From Bacteroidales bacterium (GTDB lineage Bacteria; Bacteroidota; Bacteroidia; Bacteroidales; Muribaculaceae): DNA of 29,412 nt. Below, piece after piece: positions 1 to 8,998 of this stretch. The notes beneath the pieces were generated by a model that saw only the letters and a program-made list of their open reading frames with translations, was not told where the DNA came from and did no database searches. Position 1 is the first letter of the stretch. The number at the start of each line of letters is the position of its first letter. The translations under genes were made by a program, and so were the position numbers. The stretch is from the NCBI GenBank assembly GCA_019416425.1, contig DXXK01000089.1, positions 1-29,412 of the forward strand. The letters run 5' to 3'.

Positions 1-2158
1 TCCACTGGGTCGGGAGGGCGGGAAGGAATTCCAGACCATCATCGTGGCACTGCAGGAGCATCTCGCACATACCGGCCACACCACCCTCGGTGGCGTCGAA
101 GCTGAAGATATCCTCCTCGGCCATGGCGACACCGGCGGGCGAGACGGTCATGAGGTTCTCGCGCATGAAACGGTGGAACAGGTTCTGCAGCCATCCATGG
201 GCACCCTCGGCGTCCTTGAGGCGTGCGTAGAAGCAGAGCATGTTGGCCGTGCTCCATTCGGTATCCTCCCAGGCGGGGTCGCTGGTCTGGCTCTCAAGGG
301 ACTTGCGGTAGGCGGCGGCCAGTTCGGGCTGACGCGATACCGACACCTGGTCAAACGGGAAAAGCGCCAGCACATGCGAGCTGTGGCGGTGCGAGGGGTC
401 GCTGCGGCGGACGTCACCGGGCCATTCCTTCAGCAAGCCGTCCTTACCCACTTCCAGCGGAGGCAGACGTTTGATGTCTTGGCGCAGCTTGGCGGTGAAC
501 TCATCGTCGAAACCGAGGATGTCGGCGGACTGTATGCATGCTTCGTAGAGGTCATGGACCATAACGCGGTCGATGGTCGGCATCATGGAGAGGCTGTAGT
601 GGTTGCCCTTGTGCTGGTAACCGTTCTCGGGCGAGATGCTGGGGCCGGTCATCAGCAGCCCGGTGTTGGGATCCTCGGACATGTAGTCGCTGAAGAACAG
701 GGCGGCTTCGCGCAGGATAGGATAGGCTGTGTTGCGGAGGTATTCCTTGTCGGAGGTATATTTATAATGACTCCAGAGGTGAGTGGCGAGCCATGCTCCG
801 CCGGAGACGTTCATGCCCCAGCTCACACCCCATCCTGGAGCGGTGTAGCCCCATGCGTTGCAGACGGTGTGCGCCACCCAGCCGCGGCTGCCGTACATCT
901 TGGCGGCGGTGTCTCGGCCATGGTCGGCCAGCAGGCCCAGGTAGTCGAACAGAGGCTCGTTGCATTCCGCAAGGTTGGCGCGGTTGGCCGACCAGTAGTT
1001 CTGCTGTATGTTCTCATCCAGATGGTAGTCGCAGGTCCAGGGCATGTTGCACGCGCGGTTGTCGTTCCAGATGCCCTGCAGGTTGGCGCACAGAGGCATG
1101 GAGGTCTTGCGCGACGATGAAATCAGCATGTAGCGTCCGTACTGGAAGAAGAGGGCGTCGAACCCGTTGTCGACCTGTCCGGCGGCGATTGCCTTGAGAC
1201 GCTCGTCGGTGGGAATGGCGTCGCCCTTGTCGTCGCCCAGCTTGATGGACATCCTGTCGAACAGTTTCTTATAGTCGGCCACATGCGACTTGCGCATCTC
1301 GTCGTAGCCCTTGGCGGTGGCTTTGTCGACTGTCAGGTCGCAGAGACGCCGGTAGTCCTTGCCTACATAATCGGTGCGGAGATCGAAGATGACATCGAAC
1401 GAGTCGGCGTCCTTGACCTGTATCCTGTCGCCGAGGTCCTGGACGCTGCCGCCCTGTGCCAGTACGCGCATCTTGCCGTAGAATCTAACGCCGCCGGGGC
1501 CGTGGAGGGGGAACGAGACCTTGCCCTGAAGTGTCAGGTTGTTGCCGGAAGTCTTCAGGACGGCGTCACGCAACAGGTCGAAGCCGAGGGTTGCGTCCAG
1601 AGCGTGAGGCTTGTCGGCGGTGAATCGCATTGCCAGCACGTCGTCGGGATAGTCGGTGATATATTCACGCTTGAATGTCGTGCCGCCCTGCTTGTAGGTG
1701 ACGGTGGCGGTGGCATCCTCCAGATTCAGCTGGCGGACGTAGTTCTCGGTCTTGCCGTCGGCGTCCTGGAACTCAATAGTCATGTCGCCCAGAGGAACAT
1801 GGGAGCCGAATGAGGTCATGCGGCCTGTCAGATTTTTCTCGCCCAGTGCGTTGCCTTTCTGGATGTCGCCTTCGTAGAAGCAGCGGCGCATCTCGTCCAG
1901 AGCCTGCCGTCCGCACAGGTCATTGCTGGTGGAATCGTATTGACCGGACCAGAGACTGATCTCGTTGAGGGCGATCCGCTCCTTCTGGTCGCCGCCGTAG
2001 ACCATCGCACCGATGCGGCCGTTGCCCAGTGGCATCGCCTTCATCCAGTCGTCGGCGGCTGTCTTGTACCATAATCGTGTCGCGGCATGGGCATCGGCTG
2101 ATGCCAACAGACCTGCCGCGAGAATCGCTAACGCGACCTTCTTCAGAGTTCTTTTCAT
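1..2158 (-). CDS. GH95 family glycoside hydrolase (alpha-L-fucosidase type), 3' end beyond window
   Basis: The reading frame opens with ATG at 2158 and runs without a stop to the left edge (719 codons seen), so the C-terminus is missing. A signal peptide (MKRTLKKVALAILAAGLLA, then ADAHA) indicates export. The N-terminal GH95 signature is clear (WYKTAADDW, MPLGNGRIGAMVYGG, LNEISLWSG). The catalytic (alpha/alpha)6 region shows QGIWNDN, then YHLDENIQQNYW with D381 and N383 at the positions of the two water-activating Asn/Asp residues of the family. GPSISPENGY supplies E511 as the likely general acid, and FSFDATEGG carries D688. GH95 members remove terminal alpha-1,2-L-fucose or L-galactose by inversion. 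The Asp at the first water-activating position and the ATEGG variant of the usual GNFG motif leave the exact sugar uncertain. It is divergent from the esterase at 2467, which suggests one glycan-utilisation locus. Confidence 0.9.
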   Translation of the reverse strand, partial: MKRTLKKVALAILAAGLLASADAHAATRLWYKTAADDWMKAMPLGNGRIGAMVYGGDQKERIALNEISLWSGQYDSTSNDLCGRQALDEMRRCFYEGDIQKGNALGEKNLTGRMTSFGSHVPLGDMTIEFQDADGKTENYVRQLNLEDATATVTYKQGGTTFKREYITDYPDDVLAMRFTADKPHALDATLGFDLLRDAVLKTSGNNLTLQGKVSFPLHGPGGVRFYGKMRVLAQGGSVQDLGDRIQVKDADSFDVIFDLRTDYVGKDYRRLCDLTVDKATAKGYDEMRKSHVADYKKLFDRMSIKLGDDKGDAIPTDERLKAIAAGQVDNGFDALFFQYGRYMLISSSRKTSMPLCANLQGIWNDNRACNMPWTCDYHLDENIQQNYWSANRANLAECNEPLFDYLGLLADHGRDTAAKMYGSRGWVAHTVCNAWGYTAPGWGVSWGMNVSGGAWLATHLWSHYKYTSDKEYLRNTAYPILREAALFFSDYMSEDPNTGLLMTGPSISPENGYQHKGNHYSLSMMPTIDRVMVHDLYEACIQSADILGFDDEFTAKLRQDIKRLPPLEVGKDGLLKEWPGDVRRSDPSHRHSSHVLALFPFDQVSVSRQPELAAAYRKSLESQTSDPAWEDTEWSTANMLCFYARLKDAEGAHGWLQNLFHRFMRENLMTVSPAGVAMAEEDIFSFDATEGGVAGMCEMLLQCHDDGLEFLPALPTQW

Positions 2159-2210
2159 AATATAGATTCGTTCTGGTATATTAAAAGTTGTCAGAGTTGT
2201 TCCGTTGCCG

Positions 2211-2218
2211 CAAAATTA
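2211..2218 (-). promoter_or_regulatory. Probable -7 element for the GH95 gene
   Basis: On the minus strand this reads TAATTTTG, matching the Bacteroidota -7 consensus TAnnTTTG, about 50 bases upstream of the ATG at 2158. The matching -33 box is poor, so the call rests on the -7 element and position only. Confidence 0.45.
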
Positions 2219-2357
2219 TACTGCTTTATAATAAGGAATAGGCATATTCGATTCAAAAAAAGCAACGTTTGGTCCTGATGAAAGCGAATGGCGCATATGT
2301 CGCAGTAATTGGCGTGTTTGTTAGGTCATTTGTGCGCAAATGTTTAAAAATTATTCG

Positions 2358-2365
2358 TTACTTTG
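2358..2365 (+). promoter_or_regulatory. Possible -7 element for the esterase/GH92 operon
   Basis: TTACTTTG is one base off TAnnTTTG and sits about 100 bases before the ATG at 2467. No TTTG lies at the usual 19-20 base spacing (the nearest is 25 bases upstream). This is a weak call. The 308-base divergent gap between 2158 and 2467 shows no other gene. Confidence 0.3.
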
Positions 2366-2466
2366 CCGAAAAACATTAAAAAAGCGTTGACCTTGGCTTC
2401 CCGTGATGCAAATCTTAGGTATCTATATTCGGGAGTCAATTTTAAGCAAGACAACAGTACAGCAGT

Positions 2467-4392
2467 ATGGAAAGGATGAAAATCGTTCTTGCAGGTGCCA
2501 TGATTCTGTCATGGCCATCGGCGATTTCGGCATTGACACTGCCGAACTACATCAGTGACAACATGATTATGCAGCAGCGCAGCACGTTTGCGTTCAAGGG
2601 ACACGCCGCTCCCGGCTCCAAGGTATGCGTACATGCCGGCTGGGAGGCAAAGGCCCGTTGCGTCAAGGCCGATGCGGGAGGCGCGTTCACGGTATCCCTC
2701 CCCACTCCCGCCGCAGGCGGTCCCTATTCCATCAGCGTGACCGACGGCAAGGATGCGCGGACCATCGAGAACGTGCTGTCGGGCGAAGTATGGGTATGCT
2801 CGGGTCAGTCCAATATGGAATTCCCCGTCCAGGGATGGACCACCGTGATGGATTTTGACCGCGAGGTCGCCACGGCCCAACATCCCGACATCAGGTTGCT
2901 GCAGGTTCGGAAGACCACGGCGTTCCGGCCGCAGGATGATGTATCCGTGAACGGCGGGGGCTGGCAGATATGCTCGTCGGCAAGTATGGCCGATTTCTCG
3001 GCGATAGCCTATTTCTTCGCCCGCGAGCTTTCCCGCGAGCTTAAGGTGCCCATAGGGGTGGTCGACGCCACATGGGGCGGTACCCCGGCCGAAGCCTGGA
3101 CCTCGGCTGAATCATTACAGGCCGTTCCAGGATTTGAGCGCGAACTCTCGGACATGAAGAAGTCCGGATACGAACGCAATGGTATAAATAAGGAGTATCA
3201 GAAGCGTATCGACGAATGGATGGCGCTGGCCGGAGCGCACGATTGCGGCCAGGACGGGAAATACCTGGGCACCGCGACAGGCTGGCAGACAATGAATGTG
3301 CCGGGGTATTGGGAACAGTCGGTGCTTCCGGACATGGACGGCATCGTATGGATGCGCAAGCGCGTGAATATACCTGACGAGTGGATAGGGAAGGACCTGA
3401 CACTCAACTTCGCGGCCATTGATGACGAGAATGTGACGTACTTCAACGGAACCGAGACGGGCCACGGTTCGGGCTATAATACACCGCGGTCCTACACCAT
3501 ACCTGCCAAGCTGGTCAAGGCAGGACAGAACGTCATCGCTGTCAAGGTAAGTGATTTCGGTGGCGAGGGGGGAATCGCTCCGGGAACGGTTGAGTTGCGT
3601 TGCGGCGACTCGGCGTTACCGTTGGACGGAGAATGGCAGTATCTGGTACAGACCGACTTCTCGAAACTGCCGCCCAAGCCCGTGGATCCGAACTCGTCAA
3701 GCTATCCCTCGGTGCTTTACAATGCCATGCTGCATCCATTGGCCAATATGCCTGTGCAGGGTGTTCTGTGGTACCAGGGTTGCGCCAATGTGGGTCGTGC
3801 CGAGCAATATGAGCCACTGTTCAAGACACTTATCAACGACTGGCGCAAGCTGTGGCGTGCCGACATGCCTTTCTACTTCGTACAGCTTGCCGGATATCTG
3901 CAGCCCGAGGCCGTACAGCCCGGTTCCGAATGGGCCGCGCTGCGCAATTCGCAGGCCAAGGCTTTGGAACTGGACAACACCGCCATGGCTGTGGCGATAG
4001 ACTTAGGCAATCCGGCGGATATCCATCCCAGGGACAAGCAGGATGTGGCGCACCGGCTGGCCTTGATAGCGTTGAACCGCGATTACGGCAAGGATTATGT
4101 CTATGAGGCACCCAAGTGTGTGTCGGCAGTTCCGGACGGCAAGGACATGGTGCTTAGATTCGACACCCCGGTGCAGGCCACTTCCTCGGCGCTGACAGGA
4201 TTCATCATCGCCGGGAAGGACGGCAGGTTCACGACTGCTACCCCGGTCATGGTCGATGACCGCACCGTCCGCCTGAGTTCCACTTATGTGGACAGGCCGA
4301 TGTATGTACGCTACAACTGGGCCGATTATCCGATGGGTAACCTCTACGGCACGACGGGTCTGCCAGTCGCTCCGTTCGCCAACGACCGTTGA
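2467..4392 (+). CDS. Sialate O-acetylesterase-like carbohydrate esterase (SASA/SGNH)
   Basis: This 641-residue secreted protein has a hydrophobic N-terminal signal. An SGNH/SASA esterase core is split around an inserted beta-sandwich. Block I is CSGQSNMEFP with nucleophile candidate S115; WGGTPAEAW follows. WYQGCANVGRAEQY is the conserved mid-block, and DIHP (D518, H520) supplies the remaining catalytic dyad. Residues about 255-395 resemble a GH2-type sugar-binding jelly roll (WEQ, IVWMRKRVNIP, NFAAIDDE), a common arrangement in Bacteroidota members. The family removes O-acetyl groups from sialic acid or plant/host glycans; the substrate cannot be read here. The gene is followed after 21 bases by the GH92-like gene, so the two are very likely co-transcribed and act together in the periplasm or on the cell surface. 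Confidence 0.85.
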   Translation: MERMKIVLAGAMILSWPSAISALTLPNYISDNMIMQQRSTFAFKGHAAPGSKVCVHAGWEAKARCVKADAGGAFTVSLPTPAAGGPYSISVTDGKDARTIENVLSGEVWVCSGQSNMEFPVQGWTTVMDFDREVATAQHPDIRLLQVRKTTAFRPQDDVSVNGGGWQICSSASMADFSAIAYFFARELSRELKVPIGVVDATWGGTPAEAWTSAESLQAVPGFERELSDMKKSGYERNGINKEYQKRIDEWMALAGAHDCGQDGKYLGTATGWQTMNVPGYWEQSVLPDMDGIVWMRKRVNIPDEWIGKDLTLNFAAIDDENVTYFNGTETGHGSGYNTPRSYTIPAKLVKAGQNVIAVKVSDFGGEGGIAPGTVELRCGDSALPLDGEWQYLVQTDFSKLPPKPVDPNSSSYPSVLYNAMLHPLANMPVQGVLWYQGCANVGRAEQYEPLFKTLINDWRKLWRADMPFYFVQLAGYLQPEAVQPGSEWAALRNSQAKALELDNTAMAVAIDLGNPADIHPRDKQDVAHRLALIALNRDYGKDYVYEAPKCVSAVPDGKDMVLRFDTPVQATSSALTGFIIAGKDGRFTTATPVMVDDRTVRLSSTYVDRPMYVRYNWADYPMGNLYGTTGLPVAPFANDR

Positions 4393-4413
4393 TGAATCAA
4401 AACTTCTGACAGT

Positions 4414-7173
4414 ATGAGAAATAGAATCTTATCCATAGCAATGCTGGCCATGTTGCCGGCAATTTCGTCGTTTGCGACCGACAATATCGCGCCGTTGGCC
4501 AAGGCCACGGCTTCATCGTGCGCGGCTGGAAGTTCGGCGTCGGCGATCAACGACGGCGTGGCCCGCATTCATGGAAAGGGAGAGTGGGTGTCGGACGTCA
4601 AGGAAACCTTCTGGGGCGAGATCGACTTCCCCTGGGTACGTCTGGACTGGGACAAGCCGGTAAAAATAGGTAAAGTCCTGATTTACGACCGCATGTGCCG
4701 ACGTTCGCACGCCGCCGGTGTTGCTTTGCATTTCAGCGACGGCTCAACTGTGGATGTCGGAGAGATTCCCGAGAACGGAGCGCCCAAGGAGGTGGTCCTG
4801 AACGGCGTCACCACATTGTACATTAAGGCCGAGATAATCGATGGCACCGGCGACAATATCGGCCTGTCGGAGATCGAGGTGTACCCGGTTGTGGATGACA
4901 GCATCGAGCCTGTGGCATCGGTCAATCCGTTTATCGAGACCACACGCGGCCGTTATTTCTTCTTTATTTCCGGTTGCCAGCCGTTCGGCATGATCGGGGC
5001 GGCGCCGTTGACCCGTAACAAGAACCAGGGCGGGGGCGGCTACAACTACAATGACAGCCATATACTCGGTTTCCCGCAGATCCATGCCTGGATGCTGTCC
5101 GGCCTTACGTTCATGGCGGCGGACTCGGGTGTGGATGTGTCGGGCGGGGAGCAGTCCTGGAAGTCGCGGTTCGGCCATGCCGGCGAGGTGGCGTATCCCT
5201 CCTATCACCGTGTGTATCTGGAGGATTACGGTGTATGGGCGGAGCAGACGGCGACACAGCGGACATCGGCCTATAGGCTTAAGTATAGCCGCGACAAGGA
5301 GGCGGCGTTGCTGTTCAACCTCGGCGGACATGTGGCCACTTCCACTATGGTCAACGCCGACGTGAAGGCAGTCTCCCCTACCCGTCTGGAAGGCTCGTTC
5401 CAGACCGTGGGACGCCTGTGGGGAGGTCCCGACTCGGTCCGGGTATTCTTTGTCGTGGAGTTTGAGCGTCCCTTCAAGCGCCTTGACTCCTGGAATCCGG
5501 AGGGTGTCCGCAAGGATGTGCGTATGCTTCATACCGACTATCCCTCCACGGCGCGCAACGAAGGCATGAGCTACCATGACGCGCCGTCGGCGGGACTGAT
5601 GGCTATGTTCGATGTCAAGGCGGGCGAGCCGCTTGGTGTCAAGATGGCAATCTCCTACACGTCGGTTGAGAATGCCGCTGCCAACCTTGCCGCCGAGTCG
5701 GCAGGCAAGGACTTCGACACCATATGCCGGGAATCGCGGATCGAGTGGAACGATTGGCTTTCAAGGATTTCGGTCAAGGGCGGCGGCGAACGGCAGAGGA
5801 TAAAGTTCTACACCGACCTGTGGCACACCCTGTTGGGGCGTCATAAGATAAATGACGCCGATGGCAGCTATCCCGACCGTACCACGGGTGGAAAAGTTAA
5901 TGGCAAGAACGTGGTGAATCCCGATTTCAAGGTGAAGCGTGTTCCTCTGGACGGCGACGGCAAACCGTTGTTCAACATGTACAATTCCGATGCCTTGTGG
6001 CTGACGCAGTGGAACCAGAACACCCTGTGGGGACTGGCATGGCCGGAGATGCTGGACGAGTTCAGCGCGTCGATGCTGGAGTATGCCGCGAACGGGGGGC
6101 TGATTCCCCGTGGTCCCTGCGGTGGCGGCTATTCGTTCATCATGAGCGGCTGTCCGGCGACATCGCTGATAACCAGCGCCTATCAGCGCGACCTGACGCG
6201 GAAATGGAATCCACGCAAGGCGTATGCCGTGCTGAAGCGTAATCATGAGCCGGGCGGCATGCTGGGCCATGATTCCGAGCGGGAGTTCGATTTCTATCTC
6301 CGTAACGGCTATGCTCCGGGACGCGCCGGGCTGACGGTGCAGTGGGTGTTCGAGGACTGGGCACTGAGCCGGATGGCGAAGCGTCTGGGCAAGCATAAGG
6401 ATGCGGCGGCGTTGGAGGCGCGTACGCACGGCTGGCGTAAGTGCATCCACCCGGACCTGCATTTGTTGCTGCCGCGGCAGGAGGATGGCAGCTGGCTGCA
6501 CACCGATCCGTTGAGCAACTGGGGCTACGAGGAGGCGAACGCATGGCAGACCACCTTCGGACTGTCGAACGACCTGAATGGTCTGGCGCAGGAGATGGGT
6601 GGCCGCGACAAGGCCTGCGACATGCTGGAGTATGCGTTCAGGAACAGTGTAGCCGACAATTTCACAGGTAGTTATGGCAATGGCTACGTCAGCTACGCCA
6701 ATCAGCCGGGACTCTCCACGGCGCATGTGTTCGCGCACTGGAGCAAGCCGTGGCTGACGCAGTACTGGACGCGTCAGGTGCTGGAGCGTGCGTATGGCTC
6801 GGTATCGCCCTCGCGCGGATACGGCGAGCATGACGAAGACCAGGGTCAGATGAGCGGCGTAAGCGCCTTGATGGCGTTGGGACTGTTCTCCGTAAACGGT
6901 GGCTCGGACATCGATCCGAGTTATGAGATAACCTCGCCGGTCTTCGATGAAGTGGCCATCAAGCTGGATCCCCGTTACTATCCGGGAAAAGAATTCAGAA
7001 TCGTGACCCATCGCGAGTCGGATACAGATTGCTACATCCAACGGGCTGTCCTGAACGGCGCGGTGCATGATTCGTTCCTGTTGCCGCACTCGGCATTCGC
7101 CCGGGGCGGTACGCTGGAACTCCAGTTAGGGCCTGAGTCCAATAAGTCCTGGGGAACCGTTTCTGCTAAGTAA
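4414..7173 (+). CDS. GH92-like glycosidase with N-terminal F5/8C (discoidin) domain
   Basis: A 919-residue exported protein with the signal peptide MRNRILSIAMLAMLPAISSF. Residues about 24-165 form an F5/8 type C carbohydrate-binding domain (SSASAINDG, WGEIDFPWVRLDWDKP, IGLSEIEVYPV). From about residue 168 the chain follows the GH92 alpha-mannosidase fold: VNPFIETTRGR, QPFGMIGAAPLT, GGYNYND, then LWGLAWPEMLDEF, VQWVFEDWALS and the C-terminal HDEDQGQMSG. D807 and D809 sit in this last motif at the place of the Asp pair that forms the catalytic base in GH92. Other canonical motifs are altered: GHT near the N-terminus is replaced and the NEPDH motif reads QPGLSTAH. A Ca2+-dependent alpha-mannosidase is the family expectation, but substrate specificity may have shifted. 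It shares an operon with the esterase at 2467. Confidence 0.82.
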   Translation: MRNRILSIAMLAMLPAISSFATDNIAPLAKATASSCAAGSSASAINDGVARIHGKGEWVSDVKETFWGEIDFPWVRLDWDKPVKIGKVLIYDRMCRRSHAAGVALHFSDGSTVDVGEIPENGAPKEVVLNGVTTLYIKAEIIDGTGDNIGLSEIEVYPVVDDSIEPVASVNPFIETTRGRYFFFISGCQPFGMIGAAPLTRNKNQGGGGYNYNDSHILGFPQIHAWMLSGLTFMAADSGVDVSGGEQSWKSRFGHAGEVAYPSYHRVYLEDYGVWAEQTATQRTSAYRLKYSRDKEAALLFNLGGHVATSTMVNADVKAVSPTRLEGSFQTVGRLWGGPDSVRVFFVVEFERPFKRLDSWNPEGVRKDVRMLHTDYPSTARNEGMSYHDAPSAGLMAMFDVKAGEPLGVKMAISYTSVENAAANLAAESAGKDFDTICRESRIEWNDWLSRISVKGGGERQRIKFYTDLWHTLLGRHKINDADGSYPDRTTGGKVNGKNVVNPDFKVKRVPLDGDGKPLFNMYNSDALWLTQWNQNTLWGLAWPEMLDEFSASMLEYAANGGLIPRGPCGGGYSFIMSGCPATSLITSAYQRDLTRKWNPRKAYAVLKRNHEPGGMLGHDSEREFDFYLRNGYAPGRAGLTVQWVFEDWALSRMAKRLGKHKDAAALEARTHGWRKCIHPDLHLLLPRQEDGSWLHTDPLSNWGYEEANAWQTTFGLSNDLNGLAQEMGGRDKACDMLEYAFRNSVADNFTGSYGNGYVSYANQPGLSTAHVFAHWSKPWLTQYWTRQVLERAYGSVSPSRGYGEHDEDQGQMSGVSALMALGLFSVNGGSDIDPSYEITSPVFDEVAIKLDPRYYPGKEFRIVTHRESDTDCYIQRAVLNGAVHDSFLLPHSAFARGGTLELQLGPESNKSWGTVSAK

Positions 7174-7209
7174 GGCAACGAGCGAATATTAAGGAACACT
7201 GCCTATGTG

Positions 7210-7241
7210 ACGTCTCCGATTTTGTTGAAAATCGGGGGCGT
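7210..7241 (+). terminator. Hairpin terminator after the GH92-like gene
   Basis: A roughly 14-bp stem (core CCGATTTT-GTTG-AAAATCGG, extended by ACG/CGT with G-U pairs) lies 37 bases after the stop codon and is followed by a short T-rich stretch. It separates the glycan operon from the next promoter. Confidence 0.7.
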
Positions 7242-7243
7242 TA

Positions 7244-7274
7244 TTGGCTTTTATGAAAAAATTTACTAACTTTG
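7244..7274 (+). promoter_or_regulatory. Bacteroidota-type promoter for the 7308-9505 operon
   Basis: TTGG at 7244-7247, a 19-base spacer, and TAACTTTG at 7267-7274 match the -33/-7 pattern. The predicted transcript starts near 7281, about 27 bases before the ATG at 7308. Confidence 0.8.
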
Positions 7275-7307
7275 TAGGCACAGGCTTACCATCAAAACTT
7301 CACAACC

Positions 7308-7490
7308 ATGGAAGACAAACAATCAGAAAAAGAGCAATGGGAAGTAATCGACCTCAGTGGTGGAGAACCGGATGAGGACGAGACATTCGACGAATCGGAA
7401 GGGGAAGAGGATCCCTATGAGGAGTATGATGACGAGTTCGACGAGGATGACTATCCCGACGATGACGGTCGCTTCGATGCATATGTTTAA
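7308..7490 (+). CDS. Very acidic 60-residue protein
   Basis: Not recognised. It is almost entirely Asp/Glu-rich from residue 11 onward (EPDEDETFDESEGEEDPYEE and DDEFDEDDYPDDD), with no signal peptide, Cys or hydrophobic segment, so it is probably a disordered cytoplasmic protein. It is the first gene after a well-formed promoter and ends 21 bases before the DUF1963 gene. A strongly acidic small protein could mimic nucleic acid or bind a basic partner; that is inference from composition only. The start ATG follows an ACC context 34 bases after the -7 box, which supports the short leader. Confidence 0.7.
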   Translation: MEDKQSEKEQWEVIDLSGGEPDEDETFDESEGEEDPYEEYDDEFDEDDYPDDDGRFDAYV

Positions 7491-7511
7491 TTCAAAAATT
7501 GGTATTTAAGG

Positions 7512-8147
7512 ATGGCGATAAGCATAATAACCGAGGAGAGCAAGGAGAACCTGGCGTTGCGCAGCCACTGGTGGGGATTTCCGGACCTGCCGGAGGGAGT
7601 TGATTTCCCGGCCATTCCGGACGAAGACATGGACCCGGAGCGGGACGACGAGGATCTGCTGACCTTTATCTGTCAGATAAATTTAGCGGATATTGCGCTG
7701 TACGACACCGAGAACCGTCTCCCCCACTCGGGATTCCTGTATTTCTTTGCCGCACTGGATTACTTCCTTGGCGACCTGGAAGCCTCGAACGGGCCGATAG
7801 GTTACTGGCCGGAGGAGATGTTCAAGGTGGTCTATACGCCTCAGACCGAGGGTCTGCACACGCACCGCGTGCAGTGGGCCGACGGCACGGATGCCTGTCT
7901 GCCGGCGGAGGCCATGCGTTTTGGCGAGGTCGGGATGACGGCCGACGGCCAGAAGCTGCTCGGTCTGCCGTTCTTCGACGAGGTGCGCGAGGAGGCTCCC
8001 GGCGACATCTCGCTGCTTCAGGTGGACGAGGATGACCGTTGGAACCTGCGGTTCTACGACTGCGGCATGCTGAACTTCCTGATTTCGCCGCAGGACCTGG
8101 CCGACCGTCGGTTCGACAGGGTCAGACTCTATATGCACTGCATGTGA
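7512..8147 (+). CDS. DUF1963 (YwqG-like) protein
   Basis: A 211-residue cytoplasmic protein resembling the DUF1963/YwqG family: HWWGFPDLPEG near the N-terminus, LLTFICQINLADI in the middle, then GFLYFFAALDYFLGD and VVYTP, and a C-terminal repeat-like block with LLGLPFF and LQVDEDD. Family members are of unknown biochemical function; some occur beside polymorphic-toxin immunity or sensor genes. It is the second gene of the operon, 21 bases after the acidic protein and 25 bases before the next gene. Length and motif order look complete. Confidence in the family is fairly high, in any function low. Confidence 0.78.
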   Translation: MAISIITEESKENLALRSHWWGFPDLPEGVDFPAIPDEDMDPERDDEDLLTFICQINLADIALYDTENRLPHSGFLYFFAALDYFLGDLEASNGPIGYWPEEMFKVVYTPQTEGLHTHRVQWADGTDACLPAEAMRFGEVGMTADGQKLLGLPFFDEVREEAPGDISLLQVDEDDRWNLRFYDCGMLNFLISPQDLADRRFDRVRLYMHCM

Positions 8148-8172
8148 ATCAACTACTTAACCATTAGATACC

Positions 8173-8997
8173 ATGGACTTGAATGGATTTAAAGAGACTA
8201 TACAGCTGATTGCGGGCAACCGCGACCTGTCGATCGAGGACCGCATCAATGCGGCATTTAAGCTCTACGAGGATGTAGAGCCGGAGGACCGCGACGCACA
8301 GTTGCGCAACTATGCCGAGATGTGCCCTATCCTGGTGCGCATGATACAGACCGAGGATTCGGAGCATAAGTACGACCTGGAGTACATGCAGCTGCTGGTC
8401 CTGGAGGCTGAGTCGTTGGACGAGCTGCACGATTACCGGCCTATGGGATTGGTGGCCGATGACGCCCTTTGGCTGCTGCGTGACGAGGAGACGCCGTACG
8501 ATGTGTATGTGCAGACCATGCCGCGACTGATCGACGCCTTGTGGGATTCGGTCTACCATCATGCTGTGTACGAGCTGGCGCTGCGCTTTGTGCGCACGGT
8601 GCTGTTAGCTGATCCGGAGAATCCGGAGGTGCGGCCCTATATCGAGAAGATGCTGGGTCTGCATATCCTGCTGGAGGATACGTCGTGGAACGACCGTCTG
8701 CTGGACCGAAAGCTGCAGGACATCATCGCGAAACGCCTGAACTCGCGCGAGCTTGTGAACATAATCGTGAATCCGTCGCTGGGCCATCTGCGGGTGGATC
8801 CGGTGGAATACACTCGTCGATGGGAGGAGATATATTACGATGTGGAGGATGAGCTGGAGAAGCGGCTGGAAGGCCAGCCTCGCGGCATGGGATTCTGCTT
8901 CATGTACTGGAGCGAGAAGCGGGCTCTGCTTTCCGAGAAATACGGTATCGAGTGGCGGTCGCCCTCGTCGATGAATCCAGGTGTGATGTTTGACTGA
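8173..8997 (+). CDS. Uncharacterised helical protein, third gene of the DUF1963 operon
   Basis: Not recognised. The 274 residues are hydrophilic and mostly helical by composition, with no signal peptide or membrane segment. Features include an N-terminal region with paired acidic/aromatic helices (LYEDVEPEDRDAQLRNYAEM), a TPR-like central stretch (AVYELALRFVRTVLLADPEN), and a C-terminal segment GMGFCFMYWSEKRALLSEKY that resembles the ends of some DUF-type sensor proteins. Its stop codon TGA (8995-8997) is one base before the next ATG, so translation of the two is probably coupled. It may act with the DUF1963 protein, but nothing in the sequence shows how. Confidence 0.75.
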   Translation: MDLNGFKETIQLIAGNRDLSIEDRINAAFKLYEDVEPEDRDAQLRNYAEMCPILVRMIQTEDSEHKYDLEYMQLLVLEAESLDELHDYRPMGLVADDALWLLRDEETPYDVYVQTMPRLIDALWDSVYHHAVYELALRFVRTVLLADPENPEVRPYIEKMLGLHILLEDTSWNDRLLDRKLQDIIAKRLNSRELVNIIVNPSLGHLRVDPVEYTRRWEEIYYDVEDELEKRLEGQPRGMGFCFMYWSEKRALLSEKYGIEWRSPSSMNPGVMFD

Positions 8998-8998
8998 T

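Noticed and set aside
44..1120. Long plus-strand open frame across the left end
   Set aside because: It lies antisense to the GH95 reading frame, which has clear family motifs; the frame is a product of high GC codon use.
5761..7089. 442-codon minus-strand frame under the GH92-like gene
   Set aside because: No protein-like motifs and fully antisense to a well-supported GH92-type sequence.
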